Assembly: GCA_015183035.1 (NCBI GenBank)
Contig: JACZZP010000011.1
Coordinates: forward strand, 806,001-870,000
Direction: 5' to 3'
Source of the DNA: Meloidogyne chitwoodi
Lineage: Eukaryota; Nematoda; Chromadorea; Rhabditida; Meloidogynidae
DNA length: 64,000 nucleotides
Part shown: in pieces, positions 1-12,855 of the stretch
Position numbering within the stretch: the stretch's first letter is position 1
How the letters are laid out: the number at the start of each line of letters is the position of its first letter
Position numbers and translations under genes: made by a program
The notes under the pieces: model-generated
The model's input: only the letters and a program-made list of their open reading frames with translations
Told to the model about the DNA's origin: nothing
The model's database searches: none

Positions 1-331
1 CCACGACTAAATGAGACATACATATTTATCATTGCAAAGATTTTTTATAAAATAATAAATTTAAAATTTATTTTCTTATACAATTTCTTTAATTACTTTT
101 ATGAAAAAAACAAATAATTATATTCCACGTTGATTAAAAAAATTGACTAAATTCTTCCTCTATTTTATTTTATTAAATAATAAATATATATTGTTATTAT
201 CTAAACAAAATTAATTTTATTATTTTGTTTTGTGATTTTGTTTGTTGGAATGATGAAAAATATTTATTTATTTATTATTGAGTGAAAAATTGTTTTATTA
301 ACTGAGTTCTAATTTTCTTCAATATTTACAT
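1..331. repeat. 331-bp direct repeat, copy 1 (cut by the window edge)
   Basis: These bases recur without a visible difference at 3856-4186. Identity stops abruptly after base 331. The left limit is unknown because the repeat starts at the window edge. Copy 2 lies just upstream of the minus-strand galectin gene, so copy 1 is probably the upstream region of another galectin copy to the left of the window, giving a tandem unit of about 3,855 bp. This is inference. No TG...CA ends or target duplication that would make it an LTR were seen. Confidence 0.9.
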
Positions 332-1693
332 TGTAGCGTGGTGACTTGATCACCACCTACTCCTAACTCTCCTATATGATCACCAATTCCCACCAGCCCA
401 CTTAAGCTATCCATTCACACATTTATCTCCTTAGGCCATCTCTAACAGTACGCAACACGACTGAGAAAGTGTATACACTAATCAACCAATAAGTTGATCC
501 TTAGACTTTCACCCCTCACCTCCCATAATAATCCCAATCACAAGCAAGCTAGATAACCATTCTTTAAACCCATTCTGTATCCCATTAGGCTTATCCTTAG
601 TTCCCCGATTCCTTGTCTTATTCACATTACGTCCTGTCCGATAAGAACACCACCATGGCTGTTGCAACGGTGAGACCCATGAAACACTCGTAGTCCCCAT
701 TTCCTAAGACCCAACTAAGACTCATTAATCTAACTTAACCAAGTAACAATGAGGACTTAGGCAATTTTTTACAACTTTTCATTATCAAAACGTGGATTGA
801 ATTAAAAGAAACATCAACAGTTGTGAATAATTCACCATCGCCGGGACAAAAGTTTGTTACAGCTTTGGACCTGAGAAAGTTGACAACCAAAGTTTTGACC
901 TGCTAGTCGAACGTACATCCCTTAAAGTTTTCATGGAATGGAGAAATTCAAAGTCCTAAGGAGCTATATATGGGTAAAGACGGGGCTGAGCAGTCAAGAA
1001 TTCAATTTAATTTAAATTCGGTCATGTATACCTCAGAATCAATCCTCAATGGACCACCCAATCTTTGCCCAGAAACAATTAAAATTATCTTTTTCTCATT
1101 GGGTTCTTCAGGGAACCGTTCCTGCTACTGCACCGTGCCAGAATACTGTCAATAGTATGAAAAGATTATAGCCATTGAATTCATTTTAATTCTTTTATAC
1201 TCATTTTTATCTCACTTGCAATATTTGTGAAAAACTTTGCGTGCTATTGAACCATTCTCAGTTTCATGTGATGAAGAAGGTACGGGTCAAAATAATTTTT
1301 AAATATCTATAATATTTAATAAATTTAATAAATATATACTAGGTAATTTATTAGAAAAATTTTTGATTCGCCTGAATTAGAGTCCCTAAAAAATAAAGTC
1401 CCCCCCAGTTTGAATGATGGTTGAAAAATAGAGCTTATTGAGTTATTTTTCGGCAAATAATTTTTATTAGGCCAAGAAACAGATTTTTTCAGATATTTTT
1501 ATAAAAAATACGAGAACGGCTAACGAAGGAAGAGTTATATGAATTTGTTAGGTAACAAGAAAATAAATTAGTCTTTTTTAATATTTATTTATTAAACACC
1601 ACAATGTACAAGATAAATATTTATTTAATTATTATATTTCGTAGTGAAATTTTATTACATATTTTTATTCTTTTCAATTAATATGTTCTCTCT
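332..1693. other. Non-coding stretch; GC-richer island at 332-1260
   Basis: Bases 332-1260 are visibly richer in G and C than the flanks and hold no ORF that I recognise; the two short ORFs there (509-700 minus, 970-1155 plus) resemble no family. The only recognisable content is a galectin exon relic near 786-840. Bases 1260-1693 return to AT-rich DNA and form the 3' flank of the galectin gene. The island could be decayed transposon or pseudogene sequence. Confidence 0.5.
786..840 (-). pseudogene. Relic of a galectin exon
   Basis: The plus strand from about 786 aligns with 3054-3108, which is part of exon 3 of the intact galectin gene, at roughly 80% identity by eye with one single-base gap. 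On the minus strand it still reads DGELF-T-DV, as in the intact gene (DGELFKTADVP). Similarity ends on both sides and no flanking exons with splice sites were found, so this is a fragment of a duplicated or decayed galectin copy, not a working gene. Confidence 0.55.
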
Positions 1694-3463
1694 TCAATTA
1701 TATTTTTTACAAAAAATAACAGAACCAACTTGAATTGCTTTAGAAATTTCAATTTGACTTACTTGAGTAAACTTATGATCGTAGAAATATGTAAAATATT
1801 TGTAGTTGACATTTATCTAAAATTAAAAAATATTTAGTAGAGATATAAGTTTATATTTGATATAATTATGCCTGTATATCTTCTAGAGGAAAAATTAACT
1901 GTTTATTTTAAAAATAATTCTTACCTCTATTGAACCATTATTTTTTGTAAAGATCTCCAAAACAAATGGAAGATCATCTTTAAAAGGAAATGCTCCAAAA
2001 GTTTGTTCAATCCCCCATCCTTTTTCTTTTGTCCAACTGTTTCGAGAAACCTTTAAAATTATAAATATTTTTATTTTTAAATAATTTAATATTATACCTG
2101 CTTTTTGTCAAAACGTGCAGTTAAATTAAATACAATAGAAGCATTGTTTCCCATAACACCACTCTCTCCCATATTAATAGTAAAATCTTTTAGTCCATAT
2201 TCATCACTAGAATGTGTTGCAATAATTGTAATCTTCTTTTTTGGTAGAAAACCAATTCCAAATTTGATTTTCTCAAAATCGTAATTTACGGGTATATCCT
2301 TAATAAAATAATAATAAATTACTGATTTTTTTTTAATTAAAATATTTATAAAAAGCTGTAATTGCTAAAATTATTTTTTCAAAGAAAACTTAGTAGCAAA
2401 AATAAATATACATTTTTTAAACTAAAATTAAATATTTTTAATATCTTACCACATCTGAAAAAGTAATTGAATCTTCACATATTGGAGGAGGTACTGGTGG
2501 GTTGCCACATAATGTTATTGTATCTAATTTAATTGCACCAGTAATTTCTAATTGACTTATTCCAATCAAAGGAAGTCTTTTAAAAGGATGATACGAAAAT
2601 ATTATATTGTTGATATAGATCTATATAAGTTATTAAATTAAAATTTAAAATAATTTTTATTTTTAACATTTCCATTAGTTAATTTATTTTAAAATAAAAA
2701 TGAGCTCTTTTCAAAAGACTTTATTTAAATTTATGTTTAAATATTAATAAATCTTTCTTCTAAAATCATTAATTAAAAAGTTTACAGTTATTCCAGAGTA
2801 TAGCTTAGACTCATAAGGTCTAAATTCCAAGACAAAGGGCTGACCAATTGAAAAAGGAAAACGTCCAAAATTTTGTTCAGTTCCCCATCCTTTTGGTTTT
2901 AGCCAATTATTTAGAACAACCTTTAAATAAATTTTTAAATTTTGATTTAAATATTTAAGTTTGACATTTATTTAATTATTTTTGAATTTATATTATAAAC
3001 TTATATTAGAATTATTATTGTATTAATATTTAATTACTTACAACTTTCTCATTAAAACGTGCATTCAAATGAAGAGGAACATCAGCAGTTTTGAATAACT
3101 CGCCATCTTCTGCTAAATTAATGGCAAATTGGTCTGTTTTGTTGGTAGGCGTTCCAACAATTATTATTTTTTTGTATAATCCTCTAAATCCTTTTCCAAA
3201 TCCTTCCTTCACAAAATCAATTGTGCCTGGTACTTTCTTAATTAATAAACAATTATTTTAATTAATTAATTATAAGAGATTCACTTTTTACTCACAATTA
3301 AAGTTAAAAAAAAATCTCTAACCGTATCTAAAACAATTGGATAAGAACAAATTAGTGCTTCTGTTGTAGTACTCAACCATTTGATTAACAAAAAGAGTGT
3401 TATCAACTAAATTTATTTAAATATTAAAATATTATTTTAAATTTAATAATATTTTACCTTCAT
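1694..3463 (-). CDS. Secreted tandem-repeat galectin (two carbohydrate-recognition domains)
   Basis: Galectins bind beta-galactosides. Eight exons (3458-3463, 3323-3406, 3042-3236, 2786-2920, 2450-2620, 2098-2298, 1925-2050, 1694-1816) join in frame to give 346 aa. Exons 1-2 encode a signal peptide (MKLITLFLLIKWLSTTTEA), which is unusual because typical galectins lack one. Domain 1 reads DVPLHLNARFN, then NNWLKPKGWGTEQ and FPF, with the final strand RLPLIGISQLEITG. Domain 2 reads NLTARFDKK, then NSWTKEKGWGIEQ and FPF. The family core (H-N-R, N, W-x-x-E) is kept best in domain 1 (HLNARF); domain 2 has NLTARF in place of the His motif, so its sugar binding is doubtful. A Pro/Cys linker (CGNPPVPPPIC) joins the domains. 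A duplicated upstream repeat and an exon relic nearby point to a local galectin cluster. It could be a secreted host-interaction lectin, but that is inference. Confidence 0.85.
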
Positions 3464-3855
3464 TTCAATTTAAATAAAATAATTCTTAAATATTATTAAA
3501 TAATAATTGTTATTTAAATTTATTCAATTTTATACACATATGTTTTCCAAAAAACTTGTTTACGTCTTTTAAAATGTTTATACATTTGATAATGTTTTAT
3601 TTAAAAATGATTTTAGTAAAACATGACATATTTTTTGCTTTTCATATTTATTTTAAACCATTAAAAAATATTTAAAACTCTTTAAAATTTGTTATAATGT
3701 AAACAACTCAGTTTCTCAACCATTTCTTAGTTTATGATTGTTATGTATTAATCATTAATTTTACCAATTTTTCTAAAACTGTTCTATCCAGCATTTTCTT
3801 ATCTCTCTATTGATATAAAATATGAGATTTAAATAAATACAAAAAAGATGAGTAT

Positions 3856-4186
3856 CCACGACTAAATGAGACATACATATTTATCATTGCAAAGATTTTT
3901 TATAAAATAATAAATTTAAAATTTATTTTCTTATACAATTTCTTTAATTACTTTTATGAAAAAAACAAATAATTATATTCCACGTTGATTAAAAAAATTG
4001 ACTAAATTCTTCCTCTATTTTATTTTATTAAATAATAAATATATATTGTTATTATCTAAACAAAATTAATTTTATTATTTTGTTTTGTGATTTTGTTTGT
4101 TGGAATGATGAAAAATATTTATTTATTTATTATTGAGTGAAAAATTGTTTTATTAACTGAGTTCTAATTTTCTTCAATATTTACAT
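3856..4186. repeat. 331-bp direct repeat, copy 2
   Basis: Matches 1-331 base for base, with an offset of 3,855. It lies about 390 bp upstream of the start codon of the minus-strand galectin gene, so it may contain part of that gene's promoter region. Identity ends sharply at 4186, where the sequence continues CATATTT instead of TGTAGCG. Confidence 0.9.
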
Positions 4187-4721
4187 CATATTTCCTAATG
4201 TTTAGTCTGGGACACTATTTTTCAAATATTATTAAAAAATATAACAACTCTAACATTTATTTTCAAAAAATTAAACAAATAAATGCCTAATTTATCTAAA
4301 AATTAAGACAATCTCAGATGACCTTTTTAAAACTATAGACCAGAAGCTGTCTACAATTAAATTATTTTATAAGAAATTTATTGCCAGTCCAGACATTTAT
4401 AAAATATTTTTGTACTTTTATTTATTTCTTTTAATTTATTGCGCTTTTTAAATGAGTTTGCCCTTTTAAATTTTTTATTTGTATTTATTTACGTCAATAT
4501 AAATTTCATAATAAATAAATGGCATTTTTTAAATATTCGTTTTAAGGGCCTTTTTTTTAATTTTATAATTAATTAATATTTTCGAAGGAAAAAAATTTTT
4601 AAATTAAATTTCTCAATATTTTTTTTTTATTTTAAATTTATTCTTAAATAATAACAATTTATTAAATAATTTTACTCTTTAAATTAAATTAATTTAATTA
4701 AAATAATTTTTAGAATTAAAA
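4187..4721. other. AT-rich intergenic spacer between divergent genes
   Basis: No ORF or RNA gene was seen. It separates the minus-strand galectin gene and its upstream repeat from the plus-strand PAP-like gene, so it should hold the 5' region of the latter. It contains long A/T runs and no motif I can name. Confidence 0.5.
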
Positions 4722-7700
4722 ATGAGAATAAAATTTTTTAATTTTTTTGCCATATTATTAATATTTTTAACAATAAAAAATATTATCAATGGAATGAATG
4801 AAAATAAAATATTAATATTATCCGAAGTGGCAACTTCTGAAATTATTGACAATAAAGAAAAAAATATTTTGGTTGAACAATATAAATATTTTTTTGAAAA
4901 TTTTAAGGAAGGAAATGTTGAATTAATTAAGAATATTTTAATTAATATTATTTCATTATTTTATGAAAATTTTTTAATTACTAATTTTGTAAAAAATAGT
5001 TCTGAAGAAGAATCTTCTGCTTATTTAATTTATAAAAAAATTGTTGAAAATGATTTAGGATGGAATGAAAAATTTGGAAAAAAATTTAATGAATATATTA
5101 ATAAAGCTAAATTATTAAAAAATAAATTAAATAATTTAAATAATGAAAAAATTAAATTTTGTGAATTACATAAATATTTTGAATTATTATTAAAAGATAA
5201 AGAACTTTTGAAAAATAATGAATGGAAAAATAAATTAAAAGAAATGAGAATATTTGATTTGGTAAAATATTTTAAATTTAATATTAAAATAAAAAATAAT
5301 ATTTATTAAATTTAAAATTTTTTTTATTATTAATATTATTATTCAAAATTTTAAATATTTTTAATAACCAAAAATTTGTCTGATAACTTTATAAAAATTA
5401 TTTTGCTTAGAATATTTAAAATAAGAGAGTATTCATTAATTAGAAGATCCTTAGTATTTCTTCTTATTTTCCAAATATTTTAATTTTTTATAGAAATTTA
5501 TTTAACAGATTCATATTTTAAAAATAAAAAATTGCAAAAAGGGCATTAATTCAAAAATTTAAATAATTTTTTATTATCAATTTATAATTTTTCTTTTAAC
5601 AAGTAAAATTAAAAAAATAAAATTTTTAAAAATAAAATATTTATGTAATTTTTTTAATTAAATTTAAGGAAAATAAATTAATTTTAAATGAAAACTTTAA
5701 CTGTGAAAATGAACAACAAATTGAATTAATTATTAAAGAATATTTATCTACTACAAGAATTAAAATATTTAATTTTTTAAATTTTTCAAATTTAAAAATA
5801 ATATTAGAAGACAATGAATTTTATAATTTTATTAAAAATAAAAATGTACCAAAAAGAACATTTTTTGTTTTAGTTGGAGGTGGATTATTAGCTTATTTGG
5901 AAGAATTTTATCCAGAATTATTAAAAATAGGTAAAAGAATTTATTAGAAAAATATATTTTTTAAATAAATATTTTTAAAAATTTTAAAATTAATAAAAAA
6001 AATTTAAAAAATGGTCTGAATAAGCTACAGACTGTATTTTTTTTTTAATTTTTAATAAATTTAGTTTTAAAGAAAAATAATATTTTAATCTAGTAAAAGC
6101 TCTATTATAAATTTAAATAATTATAATATAATTATTTTATTCTAAAATTATTAAATACACCCCTTTTCCTAAATGAAAATTGGAATTATATTTTGGTAAT
6201 ACTCGTTGTTATTTTTTAAATTATTTAAAATATTTATTTAATAATTTAAAATTTATCCTATAAGAAACATGATTAAAATATAATATAAAAAAATTTTTAT
6301 TACCAATTATATGAAAAAACGAGATATTCTTATAATTTTTAAAAAGAGTATAGGATGTAATTTGGACAATTTTCGAACCAATATTTATAAAAAATTGAGA
6401 AAAAAAATCAAATAGTTATGTTGTTTGATAAAATTAAAGTTCCGGGTCCGTCTGGATGAGATTTTAAGCTTTATCTTGTTACTTAAAAAGCACTCTTATT
6501 TATTAATTAAATAATAAATAAAATAAAAATAATTTATATTTTCTTCACAGAAAATATACTTCCTGAAGTTCGTCTGTCTCTTTATGAAATAATATTTTTA
6601 TTAGATTATGATGAAAATAAAGAAATTTATGAATTAGATGACAGAGAACTTTCTGTAAATATTGAATTTCGTCTTCATTTAACAATATTATTAAGACATA
6701 ATATTACCTCTCAAAAAATTATTTTTAATAAATTTCCAGAAAAAACAGAAATGAAAGATTTGGAAATTTTAAGAAATAAATTTGAAGAAATAACAAAAAA
6801 GTCTTATTTATGGTATAAAACAAGAGAAAATAAATTATTATTTGAAATATTTAATTTTGTAAATTATATTTCTCTTAATATGGGTTTACTTTTAAATATA
6901 AAAAATAATAATAATAAAATAAAAGAATTTAATATAAATTTAAATAAATATATTATTAATAATAAATATAATGATGAAGAAGTGGGAATTTATGAAATTA
7001 GACAATTTGTGAGTGATGAACATTTTAATCATTTAAAAACTTTTTTAACTTCAAATAATGAAGTGAGGGAAAAATTTAAAAATATTAAATGGTCAAGATA
7101 TTTTCTTAATGAATTTTTAGCTAATGTAAAAAATTTTAAAGAATTAATAGATGATATGGAATTATTAGATGAACAAGGTTAAAATTATTAATAATTTTTT
7201 AAATTATATTATAGTTATTTAGAATTAAATAACTTTTTGAAGATATTCTAAATTTAAAAATAATAGTAAAATAATATTTTTTGTTAATATAATTAAGAGG
7301 TCAGAATATTAGGATCCCGTAATTTTCCAGAAATGTCAACTCTAAATTTGATATTAAATTATTCAACTTTTAAGCTTAAGAAATTTAATATTTATAATTA
7401 TTATATTTAAATATAAAATAGTGTACTACTCTATTAATTCTTAAAACTATAATTTACTCTAATGGTCAAGGAATACTTGTCAGACATTCATTTATATAAT
7501 GATTAAATTAAATATAAATATATTTATAAAAATAAATAAAAATTTAAAAATGTTATTATTAAGTTAAATTATTTAATTTAAACTTTATTTCTGACTGTCT
7601 GAACATTATAGTTCTTTGACCATTTGTCAGTAAATGAAGAAGATAAAGGGAGTTAACATAGTAAAGTATAACTTATAAAGAATAAAAATATTACAAATAC

Positions 7701-10700
7701 CTATGAAAATTAAAATTAATTTTATAAACACTTATTTATAACTAATTAACTAAATTAATTATAATTATTTGTAATTTAAAAGTATATTTTGGTGATAAAC
7801 GTATTTCTGATCATTATTTAAATGCCTTAATTATTACTAATAATAATGAAGAATTACAAAAAATAAAATATATAAATGAAATGGGTGCAAAATTTCTTAT
7901 TTGTTTAAAATTTATTGAAGAAAAAATAAATCCAAAAAATGATGGTAAAGGTGATTGGAAGAGTTTAGAAAATAAAAATATTTTTTCAAAATTTTGGAAT
8001 GAAAGGAAAATATTTGATATTTTGGAATATGAGAAAATATATGTACAAAGTTATTTAGTATTAAAAGATTATGAAAATAGAGATAATATAAAATTAGAAA
8101 AAATTATAAAATATTTAATTGAAGAAATTAATGTAACTGAAGAAATGTTTAAAAAAGAGGTCTTTATTTAATTAATTTAATTAATTTGTATTAGGGCCCA
8201 GACTATTTTTTGATCATTAGAAAATAATTAAAAAGCAAATTTTAATTTATTTTTATTTCATTTTTTAAATTAATTTTATCTTTTTCTCTTCTTCTTCTTT
8301 CTCATAGATCTGACTCGGTCATTTTATAAAATATTAAAATAATATTATTATTTTATAAAATAAATTTATTAATTTTCATAAAATACTAGAAAAGAGAACA
8401 CAATAGAATGAAAATTAAAAAAAAATTAAAAAAAAATCAAGATGATATTGAAATAGAATATAAGGAATATGAAGATAAAAAAATAGCATTATTAATTGAT
8501 AAATGGTGTTTAATTACTTCAATAAATTATGAAGAGGAAAATACAAATTTTTTCAACCAATGGCTAAAAAAACAACATTCAATTAAATTAATTAAATTAT
8601 TACAAAATAATGAGGGATTTTGGCATTCTTTATCTAATTGTAAGTTTAATATAAATTTAAAAATATAAAAATTAGTCCAAACGTAGAACTGATTCGGTTG
8701 GAGTTCAGTTCCAGAATCCGGATTTTTTATTATTAATTAATTAATTCTGGATTCTGGATTTGGATTTATTTTTTAATTCAAAAATTAGAGTTCGTTTAGG
8801 TTATTTTCGTTTTTATAATTTATGACAAATCAAACGACTGAAAATAAAAATAATATTTATTATTATAGCAATAAATACAAACAATTCTGTTAAAGAAAAT
8901 CTTATAAATATGGTATCTGAAGATGAAATTGATAAAATTTTAAATATTTTAAATTTTAATAAAAAAGAATTATTAAATGAAAAAGAAAGAAAAGGAAAAG
9001 AAATAATTATAGAAGAAAATAAAAATAATAATAATGAATTAATTAAAATAAATAAAAATGTAACAAAAAAGAAGAAGAAAAAATCAAATAAATCTAAAAA
9101 TAAGAAAAAATCAAAAATAAATAATATAAATTTAAATGAAAATTTAGAAGAAGAAGAAGAAAATAAAGAAATAATTATAGAAAATATTGAATTAATTAAA
9201 AAAGAAGAAATGAATAATGAATTAATAATAAATAAAAATAATTTAAATAAAAATGAAAATCAACAAAAGATTTGGATTTTAAATGATTTTCTTCATTTAA
9301 ATGGTCAAAATAATATTTTGGATTTATATAAAAAATTAATAGAAGAACCCAAAAAATTAAATAAAGAAAAAAAACTTTTGGATGTAATTGTTTATTTAAA
9401 TTTAATTGAAAAACGATTTAATTTAATAAAATATTTGAGAAAATTTCCAAAAATTTATGAATATTTATTTCCAAAAGAAGAAGAAGAAAATGAAAATAAA
9501 TATATTACAAAATTAGAAAGAATATGGGAATTTAAATTAAAAAAAGTTTTTAATAAAAAGGTTTCATTAAATGAATTAATTATAATTGAAAAAGAAATGT
9601 ATTGCCTTTTGGTTAATATTATTAAAATAATTAATGGTATTTTTGAAGAAAGATGTAAAAGAGGAAAAGTAGAAGATAATGAACTAATAAATGTAATTAT
9701 TTAATATTTAAATTTAAACATTTAATTTAAATATTTTTTAGATGAGAAAAAGTCTTCATTTTGAAGTTTTTTCTAATTTACTCGCAAAATTTAATGAACA
9801 AAATAATTTTTGGGAAAATAATAAAAAAAAGATTGAATTTATAAAAATAATTTTTGAAGTAAATAATAATAGAGATGGAATAGAATTAATTGATAAAATT
9901 TCAAAAAATTCAGATCAAATTAAAAAAATTCAAAAACAATGGGAATTAGATAATAAAAATAATGAATATAATTATTTAAATCCAGAAGGATTTAAAATTA
10001 TAGAAAATAATATTTTTGATAAAATTTTAAAAAATTCTAAAAAAGAGTTATTTGAAATTAATGAAATAAATAAAGATTATGAATTTATTAAAAAATTAAA
10101 GGAAAAATTTGAAAAAATTTTGAATAATTGGAAAAATAAAAATGAACATAAAAATGATAAATATTTAATTACTGGAATTTTTGAATTAAATATTTGGATA
10201 AAAGAAAATATTGAAATTAATGTAATATTTTTAACAGATGAATCCACTTTATTGTCAAAATATTTTGGTTCAGATAAATCTATTTGTGCACCTTTATTTT
10301 CGATAAATTGTAGAGATGATTCTTTATATTGTTTTTTATGTAAAGAAAATATTGATGATTTTGAGGTTTTTTTATTTATTAAAAAAATTTAAATAATATA
10401 AAGATAAACCTAAATTCTTTTGCGCTTTTTTATTTTATAAAAACTCATACTTTTTGAATTTTTTTATTTTAATTTTTTATAGTAAATAATTCAATTTTCA
10501 ATCATTATACAAAATTTAGGAATTTGTTAAAATATTAATAAATATTATTTAAATATTTATAGTGTATATCAATATTTTCTCTATTTTTTAAATAATTATT
10601 TAATTCTTTAATCTTATTTTTTTAATAAAATTATGGAAAAATATGTTACTCTGTATATTATTATTATATTTAAGATAAATTCAAATAATTTACAAAAATA

Positions 10701-12020
10701 TACAAATGGAGACAATAAAATTATCATTTTAAATATTGAGGGAATTAAATTTAAAATTCAAACAAGAGCAGCTTTATATAAATATGAGTCATTTAATTAT
10801 TTAAAAGAAATTAATGAAATAAATAATAATATATTTCGATCAGCTTTTGTTTTATTAAATCGTTGGGCTGAAAGTTAGAGAATTTATTTAATATCTTAAA
10901 TTAATTAATTTAGATAATTGGATTAAAGAAGAACGTTTTGGATATTTTAATGAATTAACAATTATTGTAATGTTAATTAAAATAAAACTTTTATATCCAA
11001 ATATTTTATTAATTGAATTACTTGAAAGATTCTTTTTGACATATCTTACTTGGTAAAATAAAAATATTTTAAATTTAAATTAATTAATTAATTATTTATT
11101 TTTAAGGAATTTATCAATACCCATTAAAATAAAAGAAGAAAAATCTTTTCAAAATTTAAAAAAAGAAAATAAAAATTCAATTATTGTCCTTTCCCCAACA
11201 AATCCAGTACAATTATTAACAAATAATATAAATAAATCAACTACTAAAATTATTGAAAAAGCAATGTTTGAAGGTTTTTATTATTTAATAAAATAATTAA
11301 AATAATATTTTTAAAGGGTTTAAAAATAGTTAGAGAAATTAAATTAAATACTGATCAACAAATGATAATTGATCCAAAAATATTGTTTTATTCAAAAAAA
11401 TTTTCAGAAATGGTTAGGCTTTATAAATTAATATTTTTTATTTATTTATTTATTTTAAGTATGAACATTTTATTTTAATTACTTGTTATACACTAAATCC
11501 ATTAAATAAACAAAATTATTGTGAATTTGTAGAAGATAATACTCTTAAACAATTAATTGAATTTATTGAAAATGATTTAGATATTATTAAATATTGTCAT
11601 ATTGGAAAAAAATTAAATATTTGTCCAGAAGTAAATGAAAGGTATTTTTTATTTAAGATAATTATTTTAATATGTCATTATCTTAATACTTTAACTTAAT
11701 AAAATTCTTTATTTGAATCAAAAAAAAAATTAATACTTTTTTAAATTCTCTTAATTCAAGTCTATTTCAGTTTAAAATAATAATTATTTTTATTTTTACT
11801 CTGATTTAAATTTTTTAAAATTAGCTTCAAATATTGCTCAACTTGGGTAGTCGGTATAGAACCTTCAAATAATACAAATAATATTCAAAAATTTATTAAA
11901 AATAATTTTACAAAATTAAATGAATTAGTAAACAAAGAAAATATAAACAAAACTGGAAATTATGAAATAAAATTAATTTATGCTGATAAACTTGAATTTA
12001 ATAATAAATGGTTAATTTAA
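4722..12020 (+). CDS. Large secreted poly(A)-polymerase-like protein, predicted catalytically dead
   Basis: Thirteen exons join in consistent phase to 1,489 aa: 4722-5261, 5669-5930, 6551-7177, 7783-8159, 8390-8639, 8869-9692, 9742-10365, 10675-10873, 10914-11052, 11107-11273, 11330-11412, 11460-11641, 11825-12020. The start gives a signal peptide (MRIKFFNFFAILLIFLTIKN...). Residues about 25-685 are unrecognised and Lys/Asn/Glu-rich. A Lys-rich block near 735-755 (TKKKKKKSNKSKNKKKSK) looks like a nuclear or nucleolar signal. From about residue 1100 the order matches poly(A) polymerase: a degenerate nucleotidyltransferase motif (ITGIFELNIWIKENIEINV), the central domain (NRWAE, LLYPN, ERFFLTYLTW), and an RNA-binding-type end (YEHFILITCYTL, CSTWVVGIE). 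The family needs G-S and D-x-D in this motif; here GS is GI and DID is EIN, and the third Asp (GIxxD) is Lys or Ile (GIKFKIQ). mRNA adenylation is therefore unlikely. It could instead be two adjacent genes, though the unbroken phase across 13 exons argues for one. Confidence 0.65.
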
Positions 12021-12377
12021 AATATATAATATTTCTTTATTTTTTTTATTTTAGGGAAACTGATTAATTAATTTTGAATAGATTAACAATCAATTTTTAA
12101 TTTATTATTTAACATATATTTAATTTTAACATAATTTTTGTCAAATTATTATTAAATTGACAAATTAACTAGGAATATATGTGGTAGTAAATTATTTTAA
12201 TAAAATCTGTTATCTTTTTTTATATTTGTGATTTTGTTAGTGAATATTTCATAAGGAAATTCTTTTTATACATAAGAATACTTATTAGTAAAAAAGAAGC
12301 CAAATACATAAATAAATATACAAAATTTTATCATTACAATTTAAAATATATTTTTAAATATTTATTATTATATTTAT
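12021..12377. other. AT-rich spacer between convergent genes
   Basis: Lies between the 3' ends of the PAP-like gene (plus) and the glycine-rich gene (minus). Several AATAAA-like strings occur, as expected by chance in such AT-rich DNA. No other feature was seen. Confidence 0.5.
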
Positions 12378-12855
12378 TTATCTAAATCCTCTTCCCCAAG
12401 CATATCCAAAGCCATAACTGTTTCTACCCCCTCCGCCACCTGCTGTAATTATAATACTTCTTCCTGGTAATATTATTTTTTGGAATCCTTCTCCTCCACC
12501 ACCTCCACCCCCACCAGCAATTAATGAACTTGAAATTTCTCCAAATGGAGAAACATTTACAATAGATTGCATTCCTCCCCCTCCTCCATTTGTACCTTTA
12601 CCTCCTCTACCTCCACTAATAGTAAATGAACTAGGAGGACGATGAGCATTAACTTTTGGAGTATAAGTATAATGATGACAACAATTCCAATCATAAGAAT
12701 AACCATAACGTTTAATTCGATGAATACTAAAAATAATTTAATTTTAATAAAAATATATTTTTTTTATTTAAAACTAACCCTGCACAATAAATAAATGAAG
12801 TTAAAATAATATTGAAAAAAACAAACAAGGAAAAAATTTGAATAAAAGATCTCAT
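12378..12855 (-). CDS. Small secreted glycine-rich protein
   Basis: Two exons (12779-12855 and 12378-12726) join in frame to 141 aa. The start gives a clear signal peptide (MRSFIQIFSLFVFFNIILTS...CA). The mature part begins with a Tyr/His/Cys-containing segment (RYGYSYDWNCCHHYTYTP) followed by three glycine blocks (GGRGGKGTNGGGGG, AGGGGGGGGEG, AGGGGGR) and ends GYAWGRGFR. Glycine-rich secreted proteins of nematodes are often cuticle or eggshell components or secretions. The sequence alone does not decide among these, and I recognise no named family. The intron is short and has ordinary splice sites. Confidence 0.75.

Noticed and set aside
509..1155. Two short ORFs (509-700 minus, 970-1155 plus) as genes
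   Set aside because: About 60 aa each, no family resemblance, no splice partners, and not clearly coding.
1..4186. The 331-bp repeats as LTRs of a retrotransposon carrying the galectin gene
   Set aside because: No TG...CA ends, primer site, polypurine tract or retroelement gene between them; a tandem gene duplication explains the layout better.
11270..11335. A frameshift in the PAP-like gene after the MFE codons
   Set aside because: The first acceptor tried gives a stop, but the next AG (exon start 11330) restores the frame and reads VREIKLN, so no break is needed.
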